From: an uncultured Prevotella sp.
Lineage (GTDB): Bacteria > Bacteroidota > Bacteroidia > Bacteroidales > Bacteroidaceae
NCBI GenBank assembly: GCA_900317545.1
Contig: ONHE01000080.1
Span: forward strand, 1-42,705
Reading direction: 5' to 3'
DNA length: 42,705 nucleotides
This document shows, piece after piece, positions 24,652 through 33,290 of this stretch (the stretch's first letter is position 1; every line of letters begins with the position of its first letter). The notes under the pieces were generated by a model. The model searched no databases, was not told the origin of the DNA, and saw only the letters and a program-made list of their open reading frames with translations. The position numbers were made by a program, and so were the translations under genes.

Positions 24652-27414
24652 TCAACGTCCGATGTGCTCTCCGGGCACCACGCCAAACTCTTCCTTGAAG
24701 CATTTGGAGAAGTAGGACGGGGCGGAGAAGCCCACCGCGTAGGCCACTTCGGAAACGTTCATCCCTGTCGTGGCCAGCAGCTTGCGGGCGCGGTTGAGCC
24801 TTGCCTTGCGGATCAATTCGACAGGTGTGAATCCCGTCAGCGCCTTCACCTTGCGATAGAGCTGCACACGGCTCAGTCCGATTTCTGCCCCTATCCGCTC
24901 CACAGACAGGTCCGAGTCGGACAGGTTGTCCTGAATGATCTTGCGGAAGCGGTCGATAAACGCCCGGTCCTGATGGTTGGCTACGGCCGGGTGGAGATCT
25001 TTGGCAGCCGGTGCCGCTTGCTCCGTTTCGGAGCGGGCATGGATCATTGCGTCCCATTCGTCCCCGCCGGTGGCCCCCTGCGTGTAGTATCTGCGTAGCG
25101 CCGCTCGGCTCTTCAGCAGGTTGTCAATGCGTGCCAGCAACAGACGGGGGGAGAACGGCTTGGTGAGATAGGCGTCGGCGCCGCTCTCGTAACCCTCTAT
25201 GCGCTGCTCGTCGAGCGTCCGTGCCGTGAGCAGAATGACCGGGACATGACTCGTGACGGCATCCGACTTCAGCATCTGGCAGAACGCTATGCCGTCCATC
25301 ATCGGCATCATCACGTCGCTGACCACGAGGTCGGGCACCTCGCTGCGTGCGATCTCCATCCCCGAAAGGCCGTCGGCAGCCTCGATCACCCGGTATCTGC
25401 CCTGCAGGACCGTGTGGATATAGCTGCGCATGTCATTGTTGTCGTCAATGATGAGCACCACCGGCAGATTGTCGTTGTCGGCCGACACCACGCGCTCGGC
25501 ACGGCTCTCTTCCGCCGACGGGCCGTTGATGTACTGCGTGTCCGGCATCCGCGGCTCTTCCTGTTGCGGTTCAGCGATCTCGCCCTCCTGGTTTTTCGGC
25601 AAGACCACCGAGAACTCCGAGCCCCGGTTTTTTTCGCTCCGGACGCTCACCTGACCGTGATGGAGCTCTGTGAAGGCCTTTACGAGCGCCAGTCCGATGC
25701 CCGTTCCGCCTGCCGAATGGCGCGTCTGGAAGAAGCGTTCGAACACACGGGGCAGCTCGTCGGTGTCTATCCCGATGCCGGAATCAGTCACTGAGAGGCG
25801 GATCTGCCCGTTTTCCGACGGCCGGAGGTCCACTCCGACGTGTCCGCCCGAGGGGGTGAACTTCAGCGCATTGCCCATCAGATTGGTGAAGATGCGCTCT
25901 ATCTTGCTCCGGTCGGCCGTCACCACATAGCCGTCACCATCCTCCACGTGCAGGCTCAGGCTGATTTTCTTCTTCGCGGCAGCCACACGGAAATCGTCCG
26001 TCCATGATGTCAGGGCCTCGCGCATGTCAAACCGGCTGAGGCGAAGCGGCATCTTCCCGTTCTGCACCTTGCGGAAATCGAGGATGTCATTGACCAGTTG
26101 CATCAATACATTCACATTCCGATGCACCAGCGCCAGCAACGAATGCTGTTCCCCCCGGATGCTTCCGTCGGCGAGCAACTGCTCCACCGGCTCGGCGATC
26201 AGCGTCAGCGGCGTGCGCAACTCGTGGCTCACATTGGTGAAGAAAGTCAGCTGTGCCTGCGTCATCTCCTCCACCTCGTGCGTCAGCTGCTGCAGTTCGT
26301 CGTTGCGCTTGCTCAGTTCCGCGTTCAGCCGCGATTTCATCAGATAGGCGCGGAACACGTACCAGGCCCCGAGAACGAGCAGAATGATGATGATGACCGA
26401 CATGATGATCAGGATGCGCTGCGTGTTCAGCCGGTCAAAGTATGTATCAACCAAGCCGTGCAGCGTGTTGATATTCTTTGCCTGCTTGTCCAGTTCGGCG
26501 TGCTGCATGAGCAATACCGCGGCGTTGTCCTTGGTCACGATGGCCGCCTGCATGGGATTGTCGCGCCTGAAGGGCTTGCCTTCGAGGATGTTGGCAGCCA
26601 GCTGCATCACCTCCGTACCACGTGTGGGATAGATATAGGAGGCCGTCATCAGCCCCTTGTTAACCATCTCCACACCGCCTCCGGGCGTGGGCAGGCCGTC
26701 CACACCGTAATAGATGACGGGGCGTCGGATGCCGTGTGCAGCCACCGAGCGGCGCGCCCCCATGGCCAGACGGTCGTTCTGGCCGAACACGCAGTCCATG
26801 TCCTGATGCTCCCGCAGAATCTTGTCCATGGCACGCCGACCGCTTTCTTCCGTCCAATCGCCCTGTTCCGAGACCACGACCGTCATGCCGGGAAAGCGGC
26901 GCATGGCAGCCATGAAACCGCGGTGGCGCTCGATAGCCGGCGACGAACCTTTCAGCCCCATGATCTCGACCACCTTCCCGCGGCCGCCGCAATTGGTCCC
27001 GATGAGCGTCCCCATCGTGTAGCCCACCTTGAAATTGTCAGCTCCGATGAAGGCTGTGTATTTGTCCGAATTGGTCTTGCGGTCGAAGAGTATCACCGGT
27101 ATGCCGTGATCGTAGGCCTTGTCGACAATGGGCGTGAGCGTATTCTGCTGATTCGGCGATACGATGAGCAGGTCTACGCCCTCGCGGATGAAATGCGCGA
27201 TCTGCTCTATCTGGCGTTGGTCGTTGTCGTCGGCCGATGCAAAGCGAAGCTCTATGTTTTCATGCACGTACTGTCCCGTGATCAGCTCGCGTTTCAACTG
27301 GTCGCGCCAGATATCCTCGCTGCACTGTGACACGCCGATGACATACTTCCGATGGCTGCCCGAGCAAGCACACAGGATTCCTGCAAACAGAAGAATGGCC
27401 AGTTTCCTTTTCAT
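24652..27414 (-). CDS. Hybrid two-component system regulator with periplasmic sugar-binding domain (fructose sensor type)
   Basis: A 920-residue one-protein sensor-regulator. The start is ATG at 27414, because it begins the signal sequence MKRKLAILLFAGILCAC. The upstream codons of the open frame overlap the -7 element. Domains in order: periplasmic LacI/ribose-binding-protein-like domain (about 22-310), one membrane helix (about 333-355), coiled coil, HisKA with phospho-accepting His397 (FFTNVSHELRTPL), HATPase with N/G boxes (NLMGNALKFT, DSGIGID, GTGIGLAL), receiver domain with Asp700 (DLVVSDVMMPMMDG) and Lys752, and AraC-type HTH (about 820-918). The B. thetaiotaomicron regulator BT1754 has this layout and binds fructose directly. 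The GH32 context makes fructose the likely signal here too. Confidence 0.96.
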   Translation of the reverse strand: MKRKLAILLFAGILCACSGSHRKYVIGVSQCSEDIWRDQLKRELITGQYVHENIELRFASADDNDQRQIEQIAHFIREGVDLLIVSPNQQNTLTPIVDKAYDHGIPVILFDRKTNSDKYTAFIGADNFKVGYTMGTLIGTNCGGRGKVVEIMGLKGSSPAIERHRGFMAAMRRFPGMTVVVSEQGDWTEESGRRAMDKILREHQDMDCVFGQNDRLAMGARRSVAAHGIRRPVIYYGVDGLPTPGGGVEMVNKGLMTASYIYPTRGTEVMQLAANILEGKPFRRDNPMQAAIVTKDNAAVLLMQHAELDKQAKNINTLHGLVDTYFDRLNTQRILIIMSVIIIILLVLGAWYVFRAYLMKSRLNAELSKRNDELQQLTHEVEEMTQAQLTFFTNVSHELRTPLTLIAEPVEQLLADGSIRGEQHSLLALVHRNVNVLMQLVNDILDFRKVQNGKMPLRLSRFDMREALTSWTDDFRVAAAKKKISLSLHVEDGDGYVVTADRSKIERIFTNLMGNALKFTPSGGHVGVDLRPSENGQIRLSVTDSGIGIDTDELPRVFERFFQTRHSAGGTGIGLALVKAFTELHHGQVSVRSEKNRGSEFSVVLPKNQEGEIAEPQQEEPRMPDTQYINGPSAEESRAERVVSADNDNLPVVLIIDDNNDMRSYIHTVLQGRYRVIEAADGLSGMEIARSEVPDLVVSDVMMPMMDGIAFCQMLKSDAVTSHVPVILLTARTLDEQRIEGYESGADAYLTKPFSPRLLLARIDNLLKSRAALRRYYTQGATGGDEWDAMIHARSETEQAAPAAKDLHPAVANHQDRAFIDRFRKIIQDNLSDSDLSVERIGAEIGLSRVQLYRKVKALTGFTPVELIRKARLNRARKLLATTGMNVSEVAYAVGFSAPSYFSKCFKEEFGVVPGEHIGR

Positions 27415-27436
27415 GGTTTCATTAGGTTTTATGCTA

Positions 27437-27444
27437 CAAATATA
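27437..27444 (-). promoter_or_regulatory. -7 element of the hybrid regulator gene
   Basis: On the minus strand this reads TATATTTG (TAnnTTTG), 22 nt upstream of the ATG at 27414. It shares a 273-bp divergent control region with the GH32 gene at 27688. Confidence 0.6.
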
Positions 27445-27470
27445 AAAAAAATATGTCATATCTGTTGCTG

Positions 27471-27496
27471 ATGAAACAAAATTCTCTTTCTTTGAA
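27471..27496 (+). promoter_or_regulatory. Candidate operator of the fructan hybrid regulator (GH32 promoter)
   Basis: ATGAAACAAA (27471-27480) is followed by a second half-site TGAAACATG (27493-27501). The two TGAA cores are exactly 21 bp apart, and the second ends 33 nt before the -7 element at 27530. It also lies about 27 nt behind the regulator's own -7 element, so autoregulation is possible. Confidence 0.65.
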
Positions 27497-27529
27497 ACAT
27501 GAATGACAGCCTGTCAGGAAGTATGTACG

Positions 27530-27537
27530 TATCTTTG
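27530..27537 (+). promoter_or_regulatory. -7 element of the divergent GH32 gene, with a leader hairpin downstream
   Basis: TATCTTTG matches TAnnTTTG. No -33 TTTG is at the right distance, as expected for an activated promoter. A tight hairpin, CGGACG-GCAC-CGTCCG (27550-27565), would sit at the very start of the roughly 145-nt leader before the ATG at 27688. The leader also contains an out-of-frame near-copy of the gene's first codons (27666). Confidence 0.55.
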
Positions 27538-27687
27538 CAGCAGAATTTTCGGACGGCACCGTCCGTCCGTCCCGTCTCAACAGGTATCAGCGGTAAGGAT
27601 TGGAAACGTTCAGGATCAACCTCGCCAGAAGGCCGCAGATCATTCGGATCCGTGGCCTTTGTTTCATGAAAACCAATCAAGCAAGAT

Positions 27688-29694
27688 ATGAAAACCAACC
27701 AAATGAACATGCTGTCTGTCCTCTTCCTGCTCCTCACAGCCATCCCCCTGCAGGCGCAGCTGCGCACGGACGGATTCAGTAAGTGGATCCAGCTGAAGAC
27801 AGGAGCGGATGTACGGTCGGTATCCGGATGGTTTGCCTTGGAGTCATTTCCGACGGATACGGCAGCCTTCATCGGTGTCCGTGACCGACAGGGACATCAT
27901 GTGGCAATCTGCGTAGACCGCTTCGGACAGCTCATGCTTGGTACCAGAGAGGGGTATACCCTGCTTCCGCAGCGGGTGGAGCGATTCCGCTGGCTGCATT
28001 TCCTGCTCGACTTGGAAGACCGGATCATCCTGATGAACGGTCGCCGGATTCCCTGTCACGCATGGACAGATATGGACCGGACAGACTCGCTGACCCTGCT
28101 GGCCGGCAAAGACTTCACGGAGAGGAGCGGCTGGGGCTACCGCCTGAACGTGATCAACGGGCTGATCGACGGCGTGAAAGGCAACGCTGAGCCTGTGGAA
28201 GCCGTGCTCCTGCGCGACAACGTTGGACTGCGCATGAACGAAAAGCCGTCGTTGGCCATCGAAAAGGAACGGTTCGCACACGACCTGAACCGTCCGAAGT
28301 ATCATCTCATGCCTGCTGCCAACTGGACGAACGAGACCCACGGACTTCTCTGTTACAACGGACGCTGGCACCTCTTCAACCAGAAGAATGCCTCGAACAT
28401 CCTGCTCCGACAGATCAACTGGGGACACTTCTCGTCGCAAAACCTGATTGACTGGACCGAAGAGCGACCGGCCCTCACACCCGGAGAGCCTTACGACAGC
28501 GACGGAATCTGGTCAGGCCACGCCGTGATCAATGACGCGGGCATCCCGCAGATCATCTATACCGGAGGCGGCAGCCACACCACCGTCTGCACAGCGTTCC
28601 CTATGGACTCGCTGCTTGTCAGCTGGCACAAGTACGAAGGCAATCCCGTCATCGCCCGTCAGCCACAAGCGTTCACGCGGACTGACATGCGTGATCCTTA
28701 TATATTCAGCCACGACGGTCGTTGGTACATGATCGTCGGCTTCGGAATCGACCGCCCCGAAGGTTCGCATGGCGCGCTCTTGCTCTATCGTTCGGCTGAT
28801 CTGAAGCGGTGGGATTATCTCCATCTGCTGTTTGAAGGAAACCCGCGCAAAGACCGTTCGGGCCGCTTCTGGGAGATGCCCGTATTCAAACGCTTTGGCA
28901 AAAAATGGATCCTCTCGGTCAACAGAGTGCCGGAGCCCGGCGCGCCAGCCATTACGCAATACTGGATCGGTAGCTTCAGACAAGAGAAATTCATCCCCGA
29001 CGATCCCCTTCCGCAGCATTTGGAGGTCGTCAACCGCCTACTTTCACCCTCCGTCAGCGACATGTCCGACGGACGGACCATTGCCATGGCCATCATTCCC
29101 GATGAGATCGGCGCCGCGGAGACCCGCCGACAAGGCTGGGCACACGTCTTCAGCATTCCGCGGGAGTGGCGCTTCAACGGCAAGAAGATCTGCCAACAGC
29201 CCTATGAAGGACTGCGTCAGTTGCGCGCCAATCATCAAAGCTATCCCATGCAGGCCCTCTCCGAGCCTCTCGTTGTCAGCAGGCAGGGTCGGCAGAAGGA
29301 GATTGTCGTCCGCTTCAACGTCCTCGATGGAGCCGACTTCGGCATCACGCTCTGCAAGGATCCGGACGGTTCGGAGTGGGCCCGGATCATCTTCGACCAG
29401 CGCAGCCGTCAGCTCCGCATCGAACAGAAGCATCGTCCGGGCAGCCCGGAAACATTCTCCACGCCGCGAACAGGATACTTCCGTGTCGGCCGGAAGATGC
29501 CCCTGGAGCTGCGACTCTTCATCGACGGCTCCGTCGTGGAAGGTTTCATCAACGGCGAGGACGCCTTCACGGCCCGCTTTTTCACGTCCGATGAGCATGC
29601 CACACAGGTGGAGATCTTCTCCGATGGGCAACGGACGCAAGCTGCGGCCGACGTCTACGACCTCCGCCCGGCATCCATGACGACAGCATTCTGA
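27688..29694 (+). CDS. GH32-family protein with N-terminal LamG-like domain and altered nucleophile motif
   Basis: A 668-residue secreted protein with signal peptide to about residue 24 (IPLQAQ). Residues 25-185 resemble a concanavalin-like beta-sandwich. From about 203 it matches the GH32 propeller (YHLMPAANWTNETHGLLCYNGRWHLF), and from about 530 the beta-sandwich (LRLFIDGSVVEGFING). The usual nucleophile motif WMNDPNG is replaced by WTNETHG, so Glu216 sits where the catalytic Asp is expected. The RDP motif (Asp336) and the acid/base Glu396 (WEMP instead of WECP) are kept. It may be a GH32 with changed specificity, or a binding or transfer protein. It is divergent from the regulator and carries its operator, so it belongs to the fructan regulon. 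Confidence 0.88.
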   Translation: MKTNQMNMLSVLFLLLTAIPLQAQLRTDGFSKWIQLKTGADVRSVSGWFALESFPTDTAAFIGVRDRQGHHVAICVDRFGQLMLGTREGYTLLPQRVERFRWLHFLLDLEDRIILMNGRRIPCHAWTDMDRTDSLTLLAGKDFTERSGWGYRLNVINGLIDGVKGNAEPVEAVLLRDNVGLRMNEKPSLAIEKERFAHDLNRPKYHLMPAANWTNETHGLLCYNGRWHLFNQKNASNILLRQINWGHFSSQNLIDWTEERPALTPGEPYDSDGIWSGHAVINDAGIPQIIYTGGGSHTTVCTAFPMDSLLVSWHKYEGNPVIARQPQAFTRTDMRDPYIFSHDGRWYMIVGFGIDRPEGSHGALLLYRSADLKRWDYLHLLFEGNPRKDRSGRFWEMPVFKRFGKKWILSVNRVPEPGAPAITQYWIGSFRQEKFIPDDPLPQHLEVVNRLLSPSVSDMSDGRTIAMAIIPDEIGAAETRRQGWAHVFSIPREWRFNGKKICQQPYEGLRQLRANHQSYPMQALSEPLVVSRQGRQKEIVVRFNVLDGADFGITLCKDPDGSEWARIIFDQRSRQLRIEQKHRPGSPETFSTPRTGYFRVGRKMPLELRLFIDGSVVEGFINGEDAFTARFFTSDEHATQVEIFSDGQRTQAAADVYDLRPASMTTAF

Positions 29695-29733
29695 CAAACG
29701 GAATCTGCCGGTCAGGAAGTTTTAGCCAAGCCA

Positions 29734-29754
29734 GCTACGGTCAGTTCCCGTAGC
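29734..29754 (+). terminator. Weak stem-loop after the GH32 gene
   Basis: GCTACGG (29734-29740) pairs with CCGTAGC (29748-29754) over a 7-nt loop, 40 bp after the GH32 stop. No T run follows, so terminator function is uncertain. The rest of this 209-bp gap is the promoter region of the next gene. Confidence 0.35.
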
Positions 29755-29837
29755 CGGAATGGCCGTCGGTGTCAACGGGCAGCAGCATCTTTCACGGCGA
29801 CAATTCTCCATGTATGACTTAATAATCCCGTTTTCAT

Positions 29838-29868
29838 TTTGAAAAGCCATTGAAATTTACTATATTTG
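29838..29868 (+). promoter_or_regulatory. Promoter of the 216-residue gene upstream of rpoN
   Basis: TTTG (29838-29841), a 19-nt spacer and TATATTTG (29861-29868) form a full Bacteroidota primary-sigma promoter, 35 nt upstream of the ATG at 29904. This is the best-formed promoter in the window. Confidence 0.8.
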
Positions 29869-29903
29869 CATCACACATGTAACCGTCTAAACATATCCAG
29901 ACT

Positions 29904-30554
29904 ATGGCAAAACGAAGCTTATGGCGTGACGACTATTGGCTGCTGCTTATGCAACTCTATCTCCGCCGGCCCGCCGGTGTGAAGCCCCTCTACTCCCGTC
30001 CGATGGTGGAGCTTGCGCTGGAGTTGCACATCAGACCCGAGTTTCTCTATCAGCAGATGTTCCGCCTGCGGCAGTTTGACACGCCGCGCATCGAGCGACT
30101 GTGGAACACTTACGGCAAGAGCCCCAAGAAACTGGCACGTGCGGTGAAGCTGTTGCGCCAGATGAAGGGCTTCGGACAGGCAGCAGAGTTCTACGACGGC
30201 GTAGATGTCTGCGAGTCATGGGAGATGGATTTCAAGCCCGTCAGTGATGCTACGGGGACCGTAGAGCCCGTCCATCTCATCATGATCCTCGACCTTTACT
30301 TCCGCCTCACACCCATCACGATGGTCGCGGAGACACCGGAGATCATCGCCTTGGGAAAGCTCCTCCGCATCCAGCCAGCGCTGATCGTGGAGGTGATGGA
30401 CGTGTTTCGCTTCTGCGATCCTTATCTCAACCGCGACGACATGATCATCAGCCCCTTCCTCTTGCCGTGTCAGCAGGTCTGGAAGCGCTTCGGCAACGAC
30501 AGCCCGGAGAAATTATCGGCCCTCGCCGCACAATTAACGGACTACTTTCGCTGA
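29904..30554 (+). CDS. Conserved-looking protein of unknown function upstream of rpoN
   Basis: A 216-residue protein I do not recognise. It has no signal peptide or clear membrane segment, is rich in Leu and Arg, and is predicted to be mostly helical (WRDDYWLLLMQLYLRRPAGV, LARAVKLLRQMKGFGQAAEF, PIITMV-like hydrophobic segments). The N-terminal half, with PMVELALELHIRPEFLYQQM followed by RIERLWNTYGKSPKKLARAV, has the rhythm of a helix-turn-helix-like bundle, but this is only an impression. A strong promoter, normal codon use and the 44-bp gap to rpoN support it as a real gene, possibly transcribed with rpoN. Confidence 0.8.
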   Translation: MAKRSLWRDDYWLLLMQLYLRRPAGVKPLYSRPMVELALELHIRPEFLYQQMFRLRQFDTPRIERLWNTYGKSPKKLARAVKLLRQMKGFGQAAEFYDGVDVCESWEMDFKPVSDATGTVEPVHLIMILDLYFRLTPITMVAETPEIIALGKLLRIQPALIVEVMDVFRFCDPYLNRDDMIISPFLLPCQQVWKRFGNDSPEKLSALAAQLTDYFR

Positions 30555-30571
30555 TTCTCCGAGATCTTTTG

Positions 30572-30579
30572 TACATTTG
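30572..30579 (+). promoter_or_regulatory. -7 element for rpoN
   Basis: TACATTTG matches TAnnTTTG, 19 nt before the ATG at 30599. A poor -33 candidate (TTTC) lies about 22 nt upstream. rpoN may therefore have its own promoter in addition to read-through from the gene before it. Confidence 0.5.
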
Positions 30580-30598
30580 CATCGAAATCCCATCAGAT

Positions 30599-32092
30599 AT
30601 GGCCCAGAGACTCATACAAACGCAGACACAGAAGCAGATCCAGACGCAGCACCTCTCGCAACAGCAAATGCTGCAGGTAAAGCTATTGGAAATGCCGGTC
30701 ACAGAATTAGAGGAGAGCGTCAATATGGAGCTCGATGACAATCCGGCGCTTGAAGTCAGCAATCCCGATGACGCACTCAGCGAAGACCGACAAGAGACGA
30801 TCGAGGACGAAGAGGAAAACTTTGACCAGCAGACGGAGCGCGAGGAGCGGGAAGAAGCACTCGATTCGGCGCTCGAAAACATCGGACGTGACGACGAGAT
30901 GCCGGAAAGCTTCCAGTCTGGGAACTATCAGAACGCTGACTATGAAGAGATCGTCTACGGCGACACCACATCTTTCTATGACAAGCTCAAGGAGCAGATG
31001 GGGATGGAAGAACTGACACCCAAGCAGCACGACATCATGGAATACCTCATCGGGTCGCTTGATAATGACGGACTGCTGCGAAAGGATCTCGACGCCATCA
31101 GCGACGAGTTGGCCATCTACCACAACATTGAAGCCGACGAAAAGGAAATTGCCGACGTGCTCGCAATACTCAAGACATTTGACCCCGCAGGCATCGGAGC
31201 CTGCTCATTGCAGGAATGTCTGCTCCTCCAGATAGACCGCAAGAGCGACGGAAAACTCAAAGAGCTCATGCAACGTGTCATCAGCGATTACTACGATGAG
31301 TTCACCAAGAAGCATTGGGACAAGATTCAGGCTGCGCTGAACCTCAACGATCTCCAGACCGAAACGCTCCAGGAGGAAATACGGAAACTCAATCCCAAAC
31401 CCGGAGCAGCCCTCGGAGAGACCGTCGGACGCAGTCTCCAGCAGATCACACCCGACTTTATCGTCGACACATCCGATGATGGAATCGTCACCTTCAGCCT
31501 CAATCGCGGCAACGTGCCTGATCTGAAAGTCTCGCCATCCTTCACGGATATGGTCAATGAATACAAGAACAACAAGCAGGGGATCAGCCGTCAGGCTAAG
31601 GAAGCACTGCTCTATGCCAAAGGAAAAGTGGACAAGGCCGTCGGCTTCATCGAAGCTGTCAAGCAGCGAAGGCACACCATGTACATCACCATGAAGGCTA
31701 TCATCGAGTGGCAGTACAAGTTCTTCCAAGACGGAGACGAGACCGATCTGCGCCCCATGATCCTCAAGAACATCGCCGACAAGACAGGTCTCGACATCTC
31801 GACCATATCCCGTGTGAGTAACGTAAAGTATGCCCAGACCAAGTGGGGCACATTTCCGCTACGCTTCTTCTTCACGGATGGCTATATCACAGATAGCGGA
31901 GAGGAGACGTCCACACGCAAGATCAAGCTCGCGCTGAAGGATGTTATCGAGCAAGAAGACAAGAGTAAGCCACTCAGTGATGACATCCTCGCCAACGAGA
32001 TGAAGAAACGTGGATTCCCGATCGCACGCCGCACCGTGGCAAAATACCGCGAACAGCTCGGACTCCCTGTTGCCCGGCTCAGAAAAAAGTAA
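30599..32092 (+). CDS. rpoN: RNA polymerase sigma-54 factor
   Basis: A 497-residue sigma-54. The frame stays open upstream, but the family start is at 30599: MAQRLIQTQTQKQIQTQHLS is the glutamine-rich region I that interacts with activator ATPases. An acidic region II follows (about 60-100, many Glu and Asp). The core-binding domain has LTPKQHDIMEYLIGSLDNDG. The DNA-binding part has the helix-turn-helix and ends with the RpoN box ARRTVAKYRE (about 476-485). Sigma-54 transcribes -24/-12 promoters with enhancer-binding proteins. No such activator gene is in the window. Confidence 0.97.
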   Translation: MAQRLIQTQTQKQIQTQHLSQQQMLQVKLLEMPVTELEESVNMELDDNPALEVSNPDDALSEDRQETIEDEEENFDQQTEREEREEALDSALENIGRDDEMPESFQSGNYQNADYEEIVYGDTTSFYDKLKEQMGMEELTPKQHDIMEYLIGSLDNDGLLRKDLDAISDELAIYHNIEADEKEIADVLAILKTFDPAGIGACSLQECLLLQIDRKSDGKLKELMQRVISDYYDEFTKKHWDKIQAALNLNDLQTETLQEEIRKLNPKPGAALGETVGRSLQQITPDFIVDTSDDGIVTFSLNRGNVPDLKVSPSFTDMVNEYKNNKQGISRQAKEALLYAKGKVDKAVGFIEAVKQRRHTMYITMKAIIEWQYKFFQDGDETDLRPMILKNIADKTGLDISTISRVSNVKYAQTKWGTFPLRFFFTDGYITDSGEETSTRKIKLALKDVIEQEDKSKPLSDDILANEMKKRGFPIARRTVAKYREQLGLPVARLRKK

Positions 32093-32134
32093 TCATCCGG
32101 CTGATACAAAGCATGTAAACGTCGCCTCCATCCT

Positions 32135-32746
32135 ATGAAAGAGAAGAACATTATACTGGCTGCCCGCGTGATGAGCATGCTCTTCACGCCGTTCTATCTG
32201 CCTATGGTCGGGCTCATAGCCCTGTTCATCTTCAGCTACATGAGCCTGCTCCCCTTGTCCTATAAGCTCATCGTGCTGGCCATGACCTATCTCTTCACCA
32301 TCCTCTTGCCTACCGTCCTGATCCACGCCTATCGACGTTATCAGGGCTGGTCTTTGATAGAACTCGGGGCCAAAGAGCGGCGCATGGTGCCCTACATCAT
32401 TTCTATCCTCTGCTATTTCACCTGCTTTTACCTGATGAACCTGTTCAACATCCTGCGCTTCATCGGTGGAATACTGCTCGCGGCACTGGCCATTCAGATC
32501 ATCTGCGCACTGATCAACGTATGGTGGAAGATATCCACCCACTCCGCAGCCATAGGCGGCGTGACCGGCGCATTGGTCGCCTTCTCCTTCCTCTTTGCGT
32601 TCAACCCGGTCTGGTGGTTGTGCTTCGTCCTCCTCATAGCAGGCATGGTGGGAGCGAGCCGCATCATTCTCCGGCAGCATACGCTGCTCCAAGTGATCGC
32701 CGGATTCTTCGTCGGTGTCCTCGTCGGATTCTTTATCATCGTATGA
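32135..32746 (+). CDS. PAP2-superfamily-like integral membrane protein
   Basis: A 203-residue inner-membrane protein with about six hydrophobic segments. The C-terminal part resembles lipid phosphatases of the PAP2 group: STHSAAIGG (134-142) at the position of the PSGH motif, and SRIILRQHTLLQ (175-186) at the SRx5Hx3D motif. His136, Arg176 and His182 are present, but the final Asp is replaced by Gln186 and the first K-x6-RP motif is not visible. Enzyme activity on phospholipid or undecaprenyl phosphates is therefore uncertain. It lies 42 bp after rpoN and 34 bp before purE, in the same direction. Confidence 0.75.
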   Translation: MKEKNIILAARVMSMLFTPFYLPMVGLIALFIFSYMSLLPLSYKLIVLAMTYLFTILLPTVLIHAYRRYQGWSLIELGAKERRMVPYIISILCYFTCFYLMNLFNILRFIGGILLAALAIQIICALINVWWKISTHSAAIGGVTGALVAFSFLFAFNPVWWLCFVLLIAGMVGASRIILRQHTLLQVIAGFFVGVLVGFFIIV

Positions 32747-32780
32747 GACAACAACAATCAATAATCAAAACAATAACGAT

Positions 32781-33290
32781 ATGAAACCAATCGTCAGCAT
32801 TATCATGGGGAGCACGAGTGATCTGCCCGTCATGGAGAAGGCACTCAAATGGCTCGATGACAACGCGATCCCCTTCGAGGTGAATGCTTTGTCGGCTCAT
32901 CGCACACCGGATGCCGTCGAGGCATTTGCCAAAGGTGCCCGCGAGAGGGGCATCCGCGTCATCATAGCAGCTGCTGGAATGGCAGCCGCACTGCCTGGAG
33001 TGATCGCCGCATCGACCACCTTGCCCGTCATCGGCGTACCTATCAAGGGCATGCTTGACGGACTCGACGCCATGCTGAGCATCATCCAGATGCCCCCCGG
33101 CATTCCTGTGGCGACCGTAGGGGTCAATGCCGCGCAGAACGCAGCGATCCTCGCGGCCCAGATCATCGCCTTGAGCGACGAGGAAACGGCACGTAAGGTC
33201 GACGCATGGAAGGCAGGTCTCGGTTCGAAAATCGAGAAAGCGAATGCCGAACTGGCACAAATCAAGGACTATCAGTATAAATGTAACTGA
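32781..33290 (+). CDS. purE: N5-carboxyaminoimidazole ribonucleotide mutase
   Basis: A 170-residue class I PurE, converting N5-CAIR to CAIR in purine synthesis in the cytoplasm. ATG at 32781 is chosen because the family begins with MKPIVSIIMGSTSDLPVMEK. The longer open frame runs back into the preceding gene. Signatures are GSTSDLPVM (10-18), SAHRTPD (38-44) and the glycine- and alanine-rich AAAGMAAALPGVIAA (63-77). purK is not adjacent. A 22-nt repeat array begins at the stop codon itself, and ispG follows. Confidence 0.97.
   Translation: MKPIVSIIMGSTSDLPVMEKALKWLDDNAIPFEVNALSAHRTPDAVEAFAKGARERGIRVIIAAAGMAAALPGVIAASTTLPVIGVPIKGMLDGLDAMLSIIQMPPGIPVATVGVNAAQNAAILAAQIIALSDEETARKVDAWKAGLGSKIEKANAELAQIKDYQYKCN

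Noticed and set aside
26098-27330. 410-codon open frame opposite the hybrid regulator
   Set aside because: It is antisense to an unmistakable multi-domain regulator, has no recognisable motif and has no promoter.
27600-27782. Small frame with an upstream ATG before the second GH32 gene
   Set aside because: It is out of frame with the enzyme and repeats its first codons; it could be a leader peptide but nothing else supports translation.
29701-29830. A further 22-nt array after the second GH32 gene
   Set aside because: AGCCAAGCC (29724-29732) resembles one 9-nt block, but no consistent 22-nt phase or 13-nt block could be followed.
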